A DNA stretch of 52,736 nucleotides from Spirochaetales bacterium (GCA_028532905.1 JAQQAM010000085.1:1-52736), one strand, 5' to 3'. Positions 8,250 through 16,835 are shown, counted from the stretch's first letter. Translations and numbers: made by a program. Notes: a model not told the origin generated them from the letters alone.

Positions 8250-8310
8250 CCTTTGAAAGTCACACGTCATAAATCGACACCTCGATTTGACATAGGATCA
8301 ATATCTCTTT

Positions 8311-8342
8311 AAATTAAAAACGGCCCCATAAGATGAGGCCGT
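8311..8342 (-). terminator. rho-independent terminator of the CUT2 importer operon
   Basis: On the minus strand ACGGCC (8342-8337) pairs with GGCCGT (8325-8320), extended by CAT/ATG pairs inside. TTTTTAATTT (8320-8311) follows at once. It ends the operon that finishes at 8416. Confidence 0.85.
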
Positions 8343-8415
8343 AGCCTGTACTGAATCTCAATCGGTCTGTGGTTTCAGAGCTCAGCCCGGTGTAAGGGAT
8401 TCTTTACAGGTTTTT

Positions 8416-9390
8416 TTATCCATTGAATTTTTCCACAGCATTACTAGGAGTAATCATTTCAGACTGCACTTCATAAACCTTTTCAGGGGTGAAATCGGGG
8501 TCTCTCATGATCTTATTACCAATTTCAACTGCTTTGTCTGTACACAGGGGATATGTAAATGTAGCGGCGAGAACTCCGTCTACGACTTTCTTGATTCCTC
8601 CGGCTTCTCCCTGAAGACCATCAACACCAACAAACAGGATATCCTTTTCCCGTCCCAGATCTCTCGCCGCAAGATAGCCGCCTACAGCCATGGGATCGTT
8701 ATGCCCATAAACAATATCAATATCAGGATGAGCCCGGAGGATTTCGGTCATTCTCACACGTGCATCACTCTGAAGCCAATTGCACACGGCCTCAGCTTCC
8801 TGAGTGATACCGCTATAAGTGTTCATGACATCCCAGGCTCCGTTAAATCTCTTCTGCTCTCCTTCCACACCAAGAAGGCCGCGCAGATCTACAATTTTCC
8901 CTTCTGGGGCTCCGTTTTTCACTTTAAGCATTTCAACCATATACTCACCGGCCAGTTTACCGATTGAGTAATTGTCACTCATAATCCAGGTTGTATAATT
9001 TTCAGCATCGACAATATCACGCTCGAGACAGATTACGGGGATTCCCGCTTTCTTTGCCTTACCCATAACCGCAGACAAGGGTCCCCTTTCATTGGGCGCC
9101 ACAATCAACAGATCGGGATTTTTCACAATAGCGGTCTCAATCTGAGAAATCTGACGGCTGTTGTCCTGCTGAGCATCCTGAATCTCAAATACGACATCGT
9201 CATACTGACTCCAGAGTGCCTTGAAAGAATCATTCTGAGCCGCTCTGTAGGGTTCGGCATTGTTACACTGGCTGAAAATTACCAGATAGCCGCTCTTTTC
9301 TGTGCTAACCTCCTTCTGACCTTCTCCAAAAACCGGCAAGGCCATAAAACACAGACACAGGATAAGAAAAACGGTAAGTCCTTTTTTCAT
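8416..9390 (-). CDS. sugar ABC importer, periplasmic binding protein (RbsB-like, CUT2)
   Basis: 324 residues. Signal peptide MKKGLTVFLILCLCFMALPVFG, mature start EGQKEVS. The type-I periplasmic binding fold of the RbsB family is plain: LVIFSQCNNAEPYRAAQNDSFKAL, then ETAIVKNPDLLIVAPNERGPLSAV and AGIPVICLERDI. KIVDLRGLLG, DIDIVYGHNDPMAVGGYLAARDLG and DILFVGVDGLQGEAGGIKKV complete it. It captures a sugar or related polyol for the permease and ATPase encoded upstream on the same strand. AAGGAGGAAAG before the ATG is a strong ribosome site, better than those of its partners, as expected for a protein needed in excess. The substrate cannot be read from sequence. Confidence 0.93.
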   Translation of the reverse strand: MKKGLTVFLILCLCFMALPVFGEGQKEVSTEKSGYLVIFSQCNNAEPYRAAQNDSFKALWSQYDDVVFEIQDAQQDNSRQISQIETAIVKNPDLLIVAPNERGPLSAVMGKAKKAGIPVICLERDIVDAENYTTWIMSDNYSIGKLAGEYMVEMLKVKNGAPEGKIVDLRGLLGVEGEQKRFNGAWDVMNTYSGITQEAEAVCNWLQSDARVRMTEILRAHPDIDIVYGHNDPMAVGGYLAARDLGREKDILFVGVDGLQGEAGGIKKVVDGVLAATFTYPLCTDKAVEIGNKIMRDPDFTPEKVYEVQSEMITPSNAVEKFNG

Positions 9391-9435
9391 TTTAGACTTT
9401 CCTCCTTAAAAATATTTTATCCGTCAACAACGGAT

Positions 9436-10464
9436 TCATCCTTTAGATCTGGCTTTTCGGGGCTGCTGCAGCCAGACAGCAACAATTATGATAACGGCTT
9501 TGGCCATCATCTCAATGTTGATATCTACCCCTTTCAGGCGGAAGGTATTGGTCAGGATGCCCATAATGAAAACTCCGATAATCGTTCCCACAATACTTCC
9601 TTTCCCTCCAGTCATTTTGGTTCCCCCGATAACGACTGCGGCAATGGCATCCAATTCATAGGAGACTCCATCATTGGGGCTTCCCTGATGATTCTGGGCG
9701 GCATGGAGCACTCCCGCAACACCGGTCAGCAGACCTGAGAGAGCATATGTGAACAGAAGGGTTTTGGTAACCGGAATACCGGCGTAACGGGAGCCGATGC
9801 TGTTGTCCCCAATAGACTTGACCCTGAGACCGAAGACAGTCCTTCCTAAAATAATCGACATAATCACCGCGATGACAACAAAGGTGGTGATGACCACAGG
9901 TTTGGGAGATATTAGGTTGGCGAAAACAGCGGAAATGTCATCGCCGAATCCGATGTCGATATTAGCGTTGTTTGTAAGGAACCTGGCGAATCCCCGCAAA
10001 CCGATCATTCCAGCCAAAGTTATGATGAACGGCTGGATATTCAGTTTTGAAATCAACAGACCATAAAGAGCACCGAATCCTGTGGTCAGCATGAGTGGAA
10101 GAAAAATAGCCAAGAAAATGTGCAAAGGTTGTCCGATTGACGGATTCATCTGCGTCAGGATTTTGGCGCAGAGTGTGGCCGCCAGAGCCAAAAGACTTCC
10201 AACACTCAAATCGATGCCTGAAGTTAGAATGATAAAAGTCATACCAATGGCAATAATGCCGTTTTCGGATACCTGACGGAATATGTCAGACAGGTTTTCG
10301 GGCGTCAGAAAAAGAATGCGACCCGTTCCATGCTGCCTCGGACTGAGAATCACAGCAAGGAACAGTATAAGAACCAACCCTGTAAAGCTTTGAAATTTCT
10401 TCAGTGTTCCTGTGCTCTTTTTAAAAACTGCCGGTATGGATTGTACTCCTTCGTTTAACCTCAC
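9436..10464 (-). CDS. sugar ABC importer, permease (RbsC-like, CUT2)
   Basis: 342 residues with 8-10 hydrophobic segments. Family landmarks are IIAIGMTFIILTSGIDLSVGS and PFIITLAGMIGLRGFARFLTN. GSRYAGIPVTKTLLFTYALSGLLTGVAGVL and LDAIAAVVIGGTKMTGGKGSIVGT follow. It forms the inner-membrane channel of the importer. It starts with GTG at 10464, four bases inside the end of the ATPase gene (GTGA), with AGGAGC upstream, so it is translationally coupled. The first 25 residues are a hydrophilic cytoplasmic tail. Confidence 0.92.
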   Translation of the reverse strand: MRLNEGVQSIPAVFKKSTGTLKKFQSFTGLVLILFLAVILSPRQHGTGRILFLTPENLSDIFRQVSENGIIAIGMTFIILTSGIDLSVGSLLALAATLCAKILTQMNPSIGQPLHIFLAIFLPLMLTTGFGALYGLLISKLNIQPFIITLAGMIGLRGFARFLTNNANIDIGFGDDISAVFANLISPKPVVITTFVVIAVIMSIILGRTVFGLRVKSIGDNSIGSRYAGIPVTKTLLFTYALSGLLTGVAGVLHAAQNHQGSPNDGVSYELDAIAAVVIGGTKMTGGKGSIVGTIIGVFIMGILTNTFRLKGVDINIEMMAKAVIIIVAVWLQQPRKARSKG

Positions 10465-11984
10465 CTTGTTGCTCCTTTATTTTTAGATCCTGCGACAACC
10501 GACGCGGTCGCATAGGACATAATTTCCTGTTGTGTCGTCTCTTTGCATTTCAGAACGGCGGTTGCCCTTCCTTCCGACAGCACCATGATTCTATCACAGC
10601 AGCGGAGAAGCTCCGGAAGTTCCGAACTGACGAAGATCAAACCTTTCCCGCGGGAGGCGAGGGAAGTAATGATCTCATAGATGTCCTCTTTGGCTCCCAC
10701 ATCAACGCCGCGGGTCGGATCGTCCAGAAACAGGACTTCCGGGTCGACCATCAGCCATCTGGCGACGAGAACCTTCTGCTGATTACCACCACTCAGGGTG
10801 TCAACACAACTGTTACCGGAAGGAGTCTTAATCCTGATATTGTCGATCAGACTGTCCACGTTTTTTACAATTTTGGAATTATCCAGAAATCCCTTTCTGT
10901 TCAAATCATCGAGGGTCGACAGTATCATATTCTCCTGAACACTCATGCTCATCATTAACCCCTGGAGTTTGCGGTCTTCAGGAATGAAGCCGATGCCCTT
11001 TTTAATGGCGTCTCCGGGATTATTTAGTTCCAGCTCCCCATCCTCGGTTCTGATACTTCCGGACCGCACCGGCTCCAGGCCAAAAAGAGCTTCTCCCAGT
11101 TCAGTACGTCCAGCGCCCACAAGCCCTGCAACTCCCAGTACTTCTCCCTTGTGAAGGTCAAAAGAGACATCCTTCATTTTAGGGGTAATCAGATTCCTGA
11201 CAGACAAGCATACATCACCGGTTGCCCAGCTGCGCTGTTTCTCCTTTCCGGAAACAGTACGACCGACCATCATTTCAATAATGTCAGTGGGATCTGTTTC
11301 GTCTGCGGACTTTTTACCGATGAACTCTCCATCTCTCATGACAGCAATTTCATCGGCTATTTGAAAAATTTCATTCATTTTATGAGACACGTAAATGATC
11401 GTGACATTATCTTTCTTCAGATCTCTGATGAGAGAGAAAAGGTTATCCACTGCATCATCCGTTAAGGAACTGGTCGGCTCATCCATAATAATGAGCCGGC
11501 AATTCATGCTGAGAATTCTGGCGATGACCACCAGCTGAATTTGAGCCATAGAGAGTTCTTCCATGGGCTTTCCCGGATTAACATCCAGCCGTACTTTCTC
11601 AAGCCAGGGCTTCACTTCTTCATTAATATTGTTGCTGTTTAGAAATCCCTTCTCCAGATGGGCGAAGGACATATTGTTCAAAATGATGTTCTGGGCAACT
11701 GATAAACTGGGAAAAACATCCAGTTCCTGCAGAACCAGTCCAATTCCCTTCTTCTGAGCCTCCAGTGGATTATCAAAAACAAGCTTTTCACCGTTAAGCC
11801 TGATTTCTCCACTGTCCAGAGCATAAATACCGGCGATCATCTTACCCAAAGTACTCTTTCCGGCTCCGTTCTCTCCCATTAAGGCACAAACTTTCCCTTC
11901 ATTAAATCGCAGACTTACATCTTTTACTGCATGAATGCCTCCGAAATGCTTGTTAACATTTTTCAGGACTAAGATTTCATCCAT
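10461..11984 (-). CDS. sugar ABC importer, double ATPase (RbsA-like, CUT2)
   Basis: About 507 residues with two ABC ATPase halves, as in RbsA/MglA. The first half has Walker A GENGAGKST, the modified signature LSMAQIQ and Walker B LIIMDEPTSSLT. The second half has a degenerate Walker A (GLVGAGRTE), the full signature LSGGNQQK and LFLDDPTRGVDVGAK; this asymmetry is normal for CUT2. It energises import through the next gene. The ATG at 11984 is preferred because AAAGGA precedes it; the ATG at 11999 lies closer to the predicted start of transcription and has no site. First gene of the operon, driven by the sigma-54 promoter at 12016-12035. Confidence 0.93.
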   Translation of the reverse strand: MDEILVLKNVNKHFGGIHAVKDVSLRFNEGKVCALMGENGAGKSTLGKMIAGIYALDSGEIRLNGEKLVFDNPLEAQKKGIGLVLQELDVFPSLSVAQNIILNNMSFAHLEKGFLNSNNINEEVKPWLEKVRLDVNPGKPMEELSMAQIQLVVIARILSMNCRLIIMDEPTSSLTDDAVDNLFSLIRDLKKDNVTIIYVSHKMNEIFQIADEIAVMRDGEFIGKKSADETDPTDIIEMMVGRTVSGKEKQRSWATGDVCLSVRNLITPKMKDVSFDLHKGEVLGVAGLVGAGRTELGEALFGLEPVRSGSIRTEDGELELNNPGDAIKKGIGFIPEDRKLQGLMMSMSVQENMILSTLDDLNRKGFLDNSKIVKNVDSLIDNIRIKTPSGNSCVDTLSGGNQQKVLVARWLMVDPEVLFLDDPTRGVDVGAKEDIYEIITSLASRGKGLIFVSSELPELLRCCDRIMVLSEGRATAVLKCKETTQQEIMSYATASVVAGSKNKGATR

Positions 11985-12015
11985 TCCTGTTCCTTTCATT
12001 TGATTTTATCCAATA

Positions 12016-12035
12016 CAAAGCATGTTCCATGCCAA
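12016..12035 (-). promoter_or_regulatory. sigma-54 (-24/-12) promoter of the CUT2 importer operon
   Basis: On the minus strand TTGGCATGGAACATGCTTTG carries the invariant GG (12033-12032) and GC (12021-12020) with exactly 10 bases between them. It matches TGGCAC-N5-TTGCA well. Transcription should start near 12008, about 24 bases before the ATPase ATG. A sigma-54 activator (12135-13490) is encoded divergently next door. Confidence 0.8.
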
Positions 12036-12058
12036 CCCTGCTTCTGTTGAGGAAGAAG

Positions 12059-12089
12059 ATTTCTAATAGCTCTGTACTCAAGTAGAAAT
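12059..12089. promoter_or_regulatory. 31-bp inverted repeat, candidate enhancer site for the sigma-54 activator
   Basis: ATTTCTA at 12059-12065 is repeated inverted as TAGAAAT at 12083-12089 (perfect 7-bp arms, 17-bp centre). It lies about 50-80 bp upstream of the sigma-54 start, where NtrC-type enhancer sites are often found. Confidence 0.45.
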
Positions 12090-12098
12090 AAAAAATAC

Positions 12099-12126
12099 TT
12101 TACAGATCCCAAAATCAGTGTATAAA
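12099..12126 (+). promoter_or_regulatory. sigma-70-type promoter of the response-regulator/kinase operon
   Basis: TTTACA (12099-12104), 16 bases, TATAAA (12121-12126): each box has five of six consensus bases. The start of transcription would fall at about 12133, within a few bases of the ATG at 12135, so the message may be leaderless. The 10-bp palindrome AGACATGTCT (12131-12140) covers both the start of transcription and the start codon. Confidence 0.65.
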
Positions 12127-12134
12127 TTTTAGAC

Positions 12135-13490
12135 ATGTCTACCCACAAGATGTCTAATAAATCGACAACCCCTGCAACAATACTCATTGTCGATGATAAA
12201 GAAAAAATTAGAACGAGCCTCTCTCTGTCTTTGAAAAACAGAGGATATTACCCTCTTTCTGCAGCCTCCATCGAGGAAGGCTGGGAAAAAATTATCTTAG
12301 AATCCGTCGATCTGGCTCTTATCGACATTAGACTGGGAGATGAGAATGGACTGGATCTCCTGCGAAAGATACAAACACTGGAATCTCCCATACCAGTACT
12401 GATCTTTACCGGACACGCGACCATAGAATCAGCCATTGAAGCGATCAAGCTTGGAGCTTTTAATTATCTGCAGAAACCGGTAAAGGTAGATCAGTTAGCT
12501 CCTATGATCGGCTCTGCTCTCAAACTCAGCAAACTGGAGCAGGAAAATAAAGAGTTACTCATGCAAATCCGGAAAAATGATGAACTCCTGATCGAAGGGG
12601 AAGTCCTTGAGAATTTATTTCGAAAAACTGTAAAGCTTGCCAAATCGGAATTACCTATACTGATCCAGGGAGAAAGCGGAACCGGTAAAGAGATGTTTGC
12701 CGAGCTGATACATAACAACTCATCCCGTAAAGACTGCCCACTTATTAAAATAAACTGCGCTGCTCTTCCTGAATCCCTCCTTGACGACGAACTGTTCGGA
12801 CACGAAAAAGGGGCATTTACCGGAGCAGACAAACAGTTCCGGGGTGTTTTCGAGAGAGCCCATGGGGGAACCTTATTCCTTGATGAGCTGGGGGATATGT
12901 CCCTGCAGACTCAGGCTAAAATACTGCGGGCAATTCAAAACCGTGAGATAAAACGACTTGGAGGAAACAGTGAGCTGGAAGTGGATGTCCGCTTTATAGC
13001 CGCTACGAACAAAGACCTGGATACAATGATGGCTGAGAAAATTTTCCGGGAGGATCTTTACTACAGACTCAGCACTGCCGTTATAACGATTCCTCCTTTG
13101 AGAGAAAGAAAGGAAACAATACTCCAGCTAACCGAACACTTCTTAAACCAATGTTCCGGAGACTCTATACGCAAGCAGACGCTCTCCCCCGATGTGAGTG
13201 ATTTCCTGGTGAGTTACGACTGGCCGGGCAACGTGCGAGAACTGAAAAGCACCGTCCAATACGCAAGTGCTGTAGCCTCTTCTCCGATGATATCTCTGGA
13301 TGATCTGCCCCGTAAACTGACCGACGCAATCCGTCCACGTACCAGCGGCAAGCTCCATCAGGAAATGGAGGAAGACCTGATAAAACGGGTAATGAAAGAA
13401 TGCGGCAATAACAAAAAAAGGACTGCCGAGATTCTGGGAATTAGCCGGGCGACATTATATAACAAAATAAAGGATTATAACCTGCCATGA
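12135..13490 (+). CDS. NtrC-type sigma-54-dependent response regulator
   Basis: 451 residues in three domains. The receiver (about 14-130) has phospho-acceptor Asp64 in LALIDIRL, acidic pocket DD at 20-21 and Lys114. The AAA+ domain has Walker A GESGTGKE (179-186), the sigma-54 contact loop GAFTGA (226-231), Walker B GGTLFLDELGDM and sensor II region YDWPGNVREL. The C-terminal Fis-type HTH is NKKRTAEILGISRATLYNKIKDY. It should activate the divergent importer promoter at 12016-12035. No ribosome site precedes the ATG, and the promoter would start transcription almost at that ATG. The gene overlaps the kinase gene by four bases (ATGA), so the pair is co-translated. Confidence 0.95.
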   Translation: MSTHKMSNKSTTPATILIVDDKEKIRTSLSLSLKNRGYYPLSAASIEEGWEKIILESVDLALIDIRLGDENGLDLLRKIQTLESPIPVLIFTGHATIESAIEAIKLGAFNYLQKPVKVDQLAPMIGSALKLSKLEQENKELLMQIRKNDELLIEGEVLENLFRKTVKLAKSELPILIQGESGTGKEMFAELIHNNSSRKDCPLIKINCAALPESLLDDELFGHEKGAFTGADKQFRGVFERAHGGTLFLDELGDMSLQTQAKILRAIQNREIKRLGGNSELEVDVRFIAATNKDLDTMMAEKIFREDLYYRLSTAVITIPPLRERKETILQLTEHFLNQCSGDSIRKQTLSPDVSDFLVSYDWPGNVRELKSTVQYASAVASSPMISLDDLPRKLTDAIRPRTSGKLHQEMEEDLIKRVMKECGNNKKRTAEILGISRATLYNKIKDYNLP

Positions 13491-15316
13491 CACGACCCGC
13501 CCTGATTACGTTAAAAGATGTGTCATATTCCTACGGTTCTGTAAAAGCCATAGAAGAGATAAATATTGAAATAACCCAAGGCGAGATACATGCCCTGATC
13601 GGTGAGCATGGCGCTGGTAAATCCTCTCTGGCACATATTCTAAGTGGATTTATTCAACCCAAAGGCTGTCTGTACTGGAAAGGCTCAGACTTAGGGGTCT
13701 ACAACTCAAAAATAGCCCGGAATCTGGGAATCTCCTACGTAACTCAGGGAACAGAACTTTTCGATTACCAATCAGTTGCCATGAACCTTTTCAACAACAA
13801 CCCGGGCGTCTTCAGTCGCTTTTTCTTCAATACTGCAAAAATTAATAAAAGAGCCGAAGAGTATCTGGAAAGGATAGGAAGCGATATCAATCCCCGTTCA
13901 CTGGTTGGTGAACTCTCAAAGCCCCAAAGGGTTTTTGTTGATATTCTGAGGCATATCTACAGAAACCCGAAGCTACTCATTTTGGACGAAGCGATTGAAA
14001 AACTAACTGCCGTAGACCTTTCCCGGGTTATGAAAATAATCAGGGAGCTGCGTAACAACGGTAGTACTATCGTATTCATTACGCACCGTATCGATGATGT
14101 TTACGAATTTGCAGATAGAGTCACCATACTAAGAAAAGGAAGAATAATAGTCACAGAAGCTGTCGAAAATATTGATAAGATAAACCTCATCAAGCTTGCC
14201 TACACTCAGATTACCCAAAGCAAGTCAATGATGAATGTGGATAAAGAATTTTATCATCTTCTCAAATATAATGAGGCCATTCTTGAGTTTCTTCCCATTG
14301 CCTTGTTTGTTGTCAACAGAGAGGAGAAGATCAAACTTATTAATACTTACGGCGAAAACTTCTTCGGCAGAAAAAAAGAAGAACTGCTTAACGAAGATTT
14401 TAATAAGATACTGGGACCGGAAAACAACGTACTGCTTGAGAAGATCCGCAGCCTCCTGAAAAAAAGGAAATGGGAGAATCTCTACCAGGTCCAAGTGAAA
14501 ATTGAACAGAAGATAATATGCGGCAATATTGTCGTTTACCCGATCCATGACGGGAATTATTACATGGGCAGCATCATCATTATTGATGACATGACCGAAC
14601 AGGAGGAATTAAGAAAAAAAATCCAGTTATCCGAGAAACTGGCATCCGTCGGTCTACTGGCTGCTGGGGTCGCCCATGAAATAAACAATCCTCTGGAAAT
14701 CATCAACAATTACCTGGATGTCCTCAAAGGATTGCAATCTTCGGACGAAGCTGTCTCCTTCATCAGATATATGGAGGAAGAAATGGATTCCATTGAGATG
14801 ATAATTGGAAACCTGATAACGTTTTCCGAGAAAAATCAATACGAAGACGAAGAACTAAATCTGCCTGATCTGCTCAGCCAGATGCTGAAACTTGTACAAT
14901 TTAATGCGCAGAAAAGGAATATTTCCATCAGTGCAGATTTCCCTGAAGAAGCTATCCGCATTAAGGCAAACAAAACAAAAATCAAGCAGGTTATTCTCAA
15001 CATTATCAGAAATGCATTCGATTCAATGACTGAAGGCGGAACGCTCACCGCAACAATCCGGACAACAGGAACGGATTCAGTAATTATTGAGTTTACCGAC
15101 ACTGGCACCGGGCTGCATGAAAAAGATATTAACAGTGTCATGCTACCCTTTTTTACAACAAAAGACGGTAATGAAGAAAACATGGGCCTCGGCTTATCCA
15201 TCGTATACGGTATTTTGAAAAGCTATAACGGTATGCTGGAGATAAAAAACCGGCAGGACAGAAGAGGTTGTATCGTAAGAATATCTCTACCTATGCTTTC
15301 AGCAAGAAATTCATGA
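13487..15316 (+). CDS. soluble histidine kinase with an N-terminal sugar-importer ABC ATPase domain (ABC-PAS-HisKA-HATPase fusion)
   Basis: 609 residues, no membrane segment. Residues 5-235 are an ABC ATPase like the N-half of RbsA. They show Walker A GEHGAGKSS (39-47), a Q-loop SYVTQG and an altered signature LSKPQR (143-148). Walker B is LLILDEAIEKLT (163-174) and the H-loop is FITHR (His200). The Walker lysine, the Walker B glutamate and His200 are kept; the usual DEPT is DEAI. Residues 260-370 look like a PAS domain. The kinase follows: GVAHEINNPLE with phospho-acceptor His397, N-box Asn509, DTGTG (538-542) and GLGL (567-570), of the NtrB type. It is coupled to the NtrC-type regulator and divergent from an RbsA-type importer. 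Inference: the ABC domain reads the state of the importer or its permease and sets kinase activity. I know no characterised protein of this layout. Confidence 0.93.
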   Translation: MTRPALITLKDVSYSYGSVKAIEEINIEITQGEIHALIGEHGAGKSSLAHILSGFIQPKGCLYWKGSDLGVYNSKIARNLGISYVTQGTELFDYQSVAMNLFNNNPGVFSRFFFNTAKINKRAEEYLERIGSDINPRSLVGELSKPQRVFVDILRHIYRNPKLLILDEAIEKLTAVDLSRVMKIIRELRNNGSTIVFITHRIDDVYEFADRVTILRKGRIIVTEAVENIDKINLIKLAYTQITQSKSMMNVDKEFYHLLKYNEAILEFLPIALFVVNREEKIKLINTYGENFFGRKKEELLNEDFNKILGPENNVLLEKIRSLLKKRKWENLYQVQVKIEQKIICGNIVVYPIHDGNYYMGSIIIIDDMTEQEELRKKIQLSEKLASVGLLAAGVAHEINNPLEIINNYLDVLKGLQSSDEAVSFIRYMEEEMDSIEMIIGNLITFSEKNQYEDEELNLPDLLSQMLKLVQFNAQKRNISISADFPEEAIRIKANKTKIKQVILNIIRNAFDSMTEGGTLTATIRTTGTDSVIIEFTDTGTGLHEKDINSVMLPFFTTKDGNEENMGLGLSIVYGILKSYNGMLEIKNRQDRRGCIVRISLPMLSARNS

Positions 15317-15431
15317 AAAGCCTGTGAAAACCCGAATTCACAAAGCCTGACAAACCCCACCCCATTTCAACATAAAAAAAACAAAAGAGCTTAACCCGGA
15401 CTCCCGGAGTAAGAACTATATTTCCTTTCGG

Positions 15432-15472
15432 ACACAAATCATCGGCAGCCCCTGCTCTCCTGAGATTTGTGT
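15432..15472 (+). other. hairpin between the kinase operon and the outer-membrane protein gene
   Basis: ACACAAATC (15432-15440) pairs perfectly with GATTTGTGT (15464-15472). The 23-base loop holds a further GCAG/CTGC pairing. Only a weak T-rich stretch follows. It may end the kinase transcript or structure the leader of the next gene. The rest of the 240-bp gap shows only a short ACTCC-C-GGAGT palindrome at 15400-15410. Confidence 0.4.
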
Positions 15473-15557
15473 TTCTACAAAGTTTTTATGATCTGCGTAT
15501 TCAGTGATTCCCTCCGGGACGTCACTCTGCCCCGCATGTCAATGAAAGGAATAATCA

Positions 15558-16778
15558 ATGAAAAAAGCTCTGTTAATTCTGCTGCTTACGACTGTATCTG
15601 TCTCTCTCTTTGCCGAAGAAGAAGCAACAGAAGACAAGGATATTGCAGTTGAAGAACAGGTCTCCGAGGAACGGATTCCTGAACCCTTCAAGCTCTACAA
15701 TGCCATAGTCCCCTTTATCGGCAACGCACCGGCTACAGGATTTTTTGGAGGAGTCGGTCTTTCCACAGGTATTTTCCTGGGAGATCCCTCCACCACCAAC
15801 ATGTCCAGTGCCATCACATCTGTGTCCTACTCTACAAAGAACCAGCTGAACTTCCTTTTGAAGTCCAATATGTTTACCAGCCAGAACCAGTGGAACCTGG
15901 TGGGAGACTGGCGGCTCTTTTTCTCATCCCAGGACACATTCGGTCTGGGAACCGGTCCTCAGCTTGATAATGATCAGGCCCTGGAAACCATGGGAGAAGG
16001 CATGGACTTCAACCTGGTCCGTTTTCACGAAACCGCCAGCCGTCAGATTATCCCCGGCCTGTATGCAGGTCTGGGTTACCACCTGGATGTGTACTCCAAT
16101 ATCCGGGATAACGCCAGTACCGAAGATTACACCGGCTTTCACCAGGAATACAGCCTGAGAAACGGCTATGATCCCACGGGCTACATGATGTCCGGGGTGT
16201 CTGCCAACCTGTACTACGACACAAGAGACAATGTGGCCAACCCCTACCAGGGCCGCTATGCCATGGCCAGCTACCGGGTTATGCCGGAATGGCTGGGTAA
16301 CGACAATAACGGAAGCACCCTCTGGCTGGAATACCGGGACTACCTGAGACTCCAGAAATCCAATCCCCGTCATATGATCGGATTATGGACCTACGGCCAC
16401 TTCTCCTACGGAACCCTCCCCTATATGGGTCTGCCCTCAGTCGGCTGGGACCAGATGGGACGCTCCGGCCGCGGTTTTGCCCAGGGCAGATTCAGAGGGG
16501 ATCACATCTACTATGCAGAAATCGAATACAGATTCCCCATCCCCTTCCCCTGGGTAAAGAACAATCCGGATTTTCTGGGAGGAGTTCTTTTTACCAACGT
16601 GACCACAGTTGCGGACAAACACAATGGTGTGGATCTGTTTGACTACCTGGAACCTGCTTTCGGCGGTGGTATCCGGATCATGCTTCAGAAAGAATCCAGG
16701 GCCAACCTGAACATCGACTACGCCGTCAGAATGGATGGAACCGGTGCTCTTTACATCAACATAAATGAGTCCTTCTGA
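15558..16778 (+). CDS. Omp85/BamA-like outer-membrane beta-barrel protein (surface antigen family)
   Basis: 406 residues. Signal peptide MKKALLILLLTTVSVSLFA, then an acidic stretch (about residues 20-42), then alternating aromatic/glycine beta strands to the end. YYDTRDNVANPYQGRYAMASYR is close to the D-x-R-D-x-x-x-P-x-x-G motif of the bacterial surface antigen (Omp85 C-terminal) domain. GGIRIMLQKESRANLNIDYA and the final Phe give a C-terminal beta-signal for barrel insertion. No POTRA domains are present, so it is the barrel-only type also seen in patatin-linked and orphan forms. It begins an operon with the exported alkylsulfatase and may let its substrate cross the outer membrane; the role is inference. 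GGAATAATCA precedes the ATG. Confidence 0.85.
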   Translation: MKKALLILLLTTVSVSLFAEEEATEDKDIAVEEQVSEERIPEPFKLYNAIVPFIGNAPATGFFGGVGLSTGIFLGDPSTTNMSSAITSVSYSTKNQLNFLLKSNMFTSQNQWNLVGDWRLFFSSQDTFGLGTGPQLDNDQALETMGEGMDFNLVRFHETASRQIIPGLYAGLGYHLDVYSNIRDNASTEDYTGFHQEYSLRNGYDPTGYMMSGVSANLYYDTRDNVANPYQGRYAMASYRVMPEWLGNDNNGSTLWLEYRDYLRLQKSNPRHMIGLWTYGHFSYGTLPYMGLPSVGWDQMGRSGRGFAQGRFRGDHIYYAEIEYRFPIPFPWVKNNPDFLGGVLFTNVTTVADKHNGVDLFDYLEPAFGGGIRIMLQKESRANLNIDYAVRMDGTGALYININESF

Positions 16779-16835
16779 TAAAAAGAAGCGACCTGAAAAT
16801 TAAAAACAAATTAACAATAAGAAGGAAAGAAAAGT

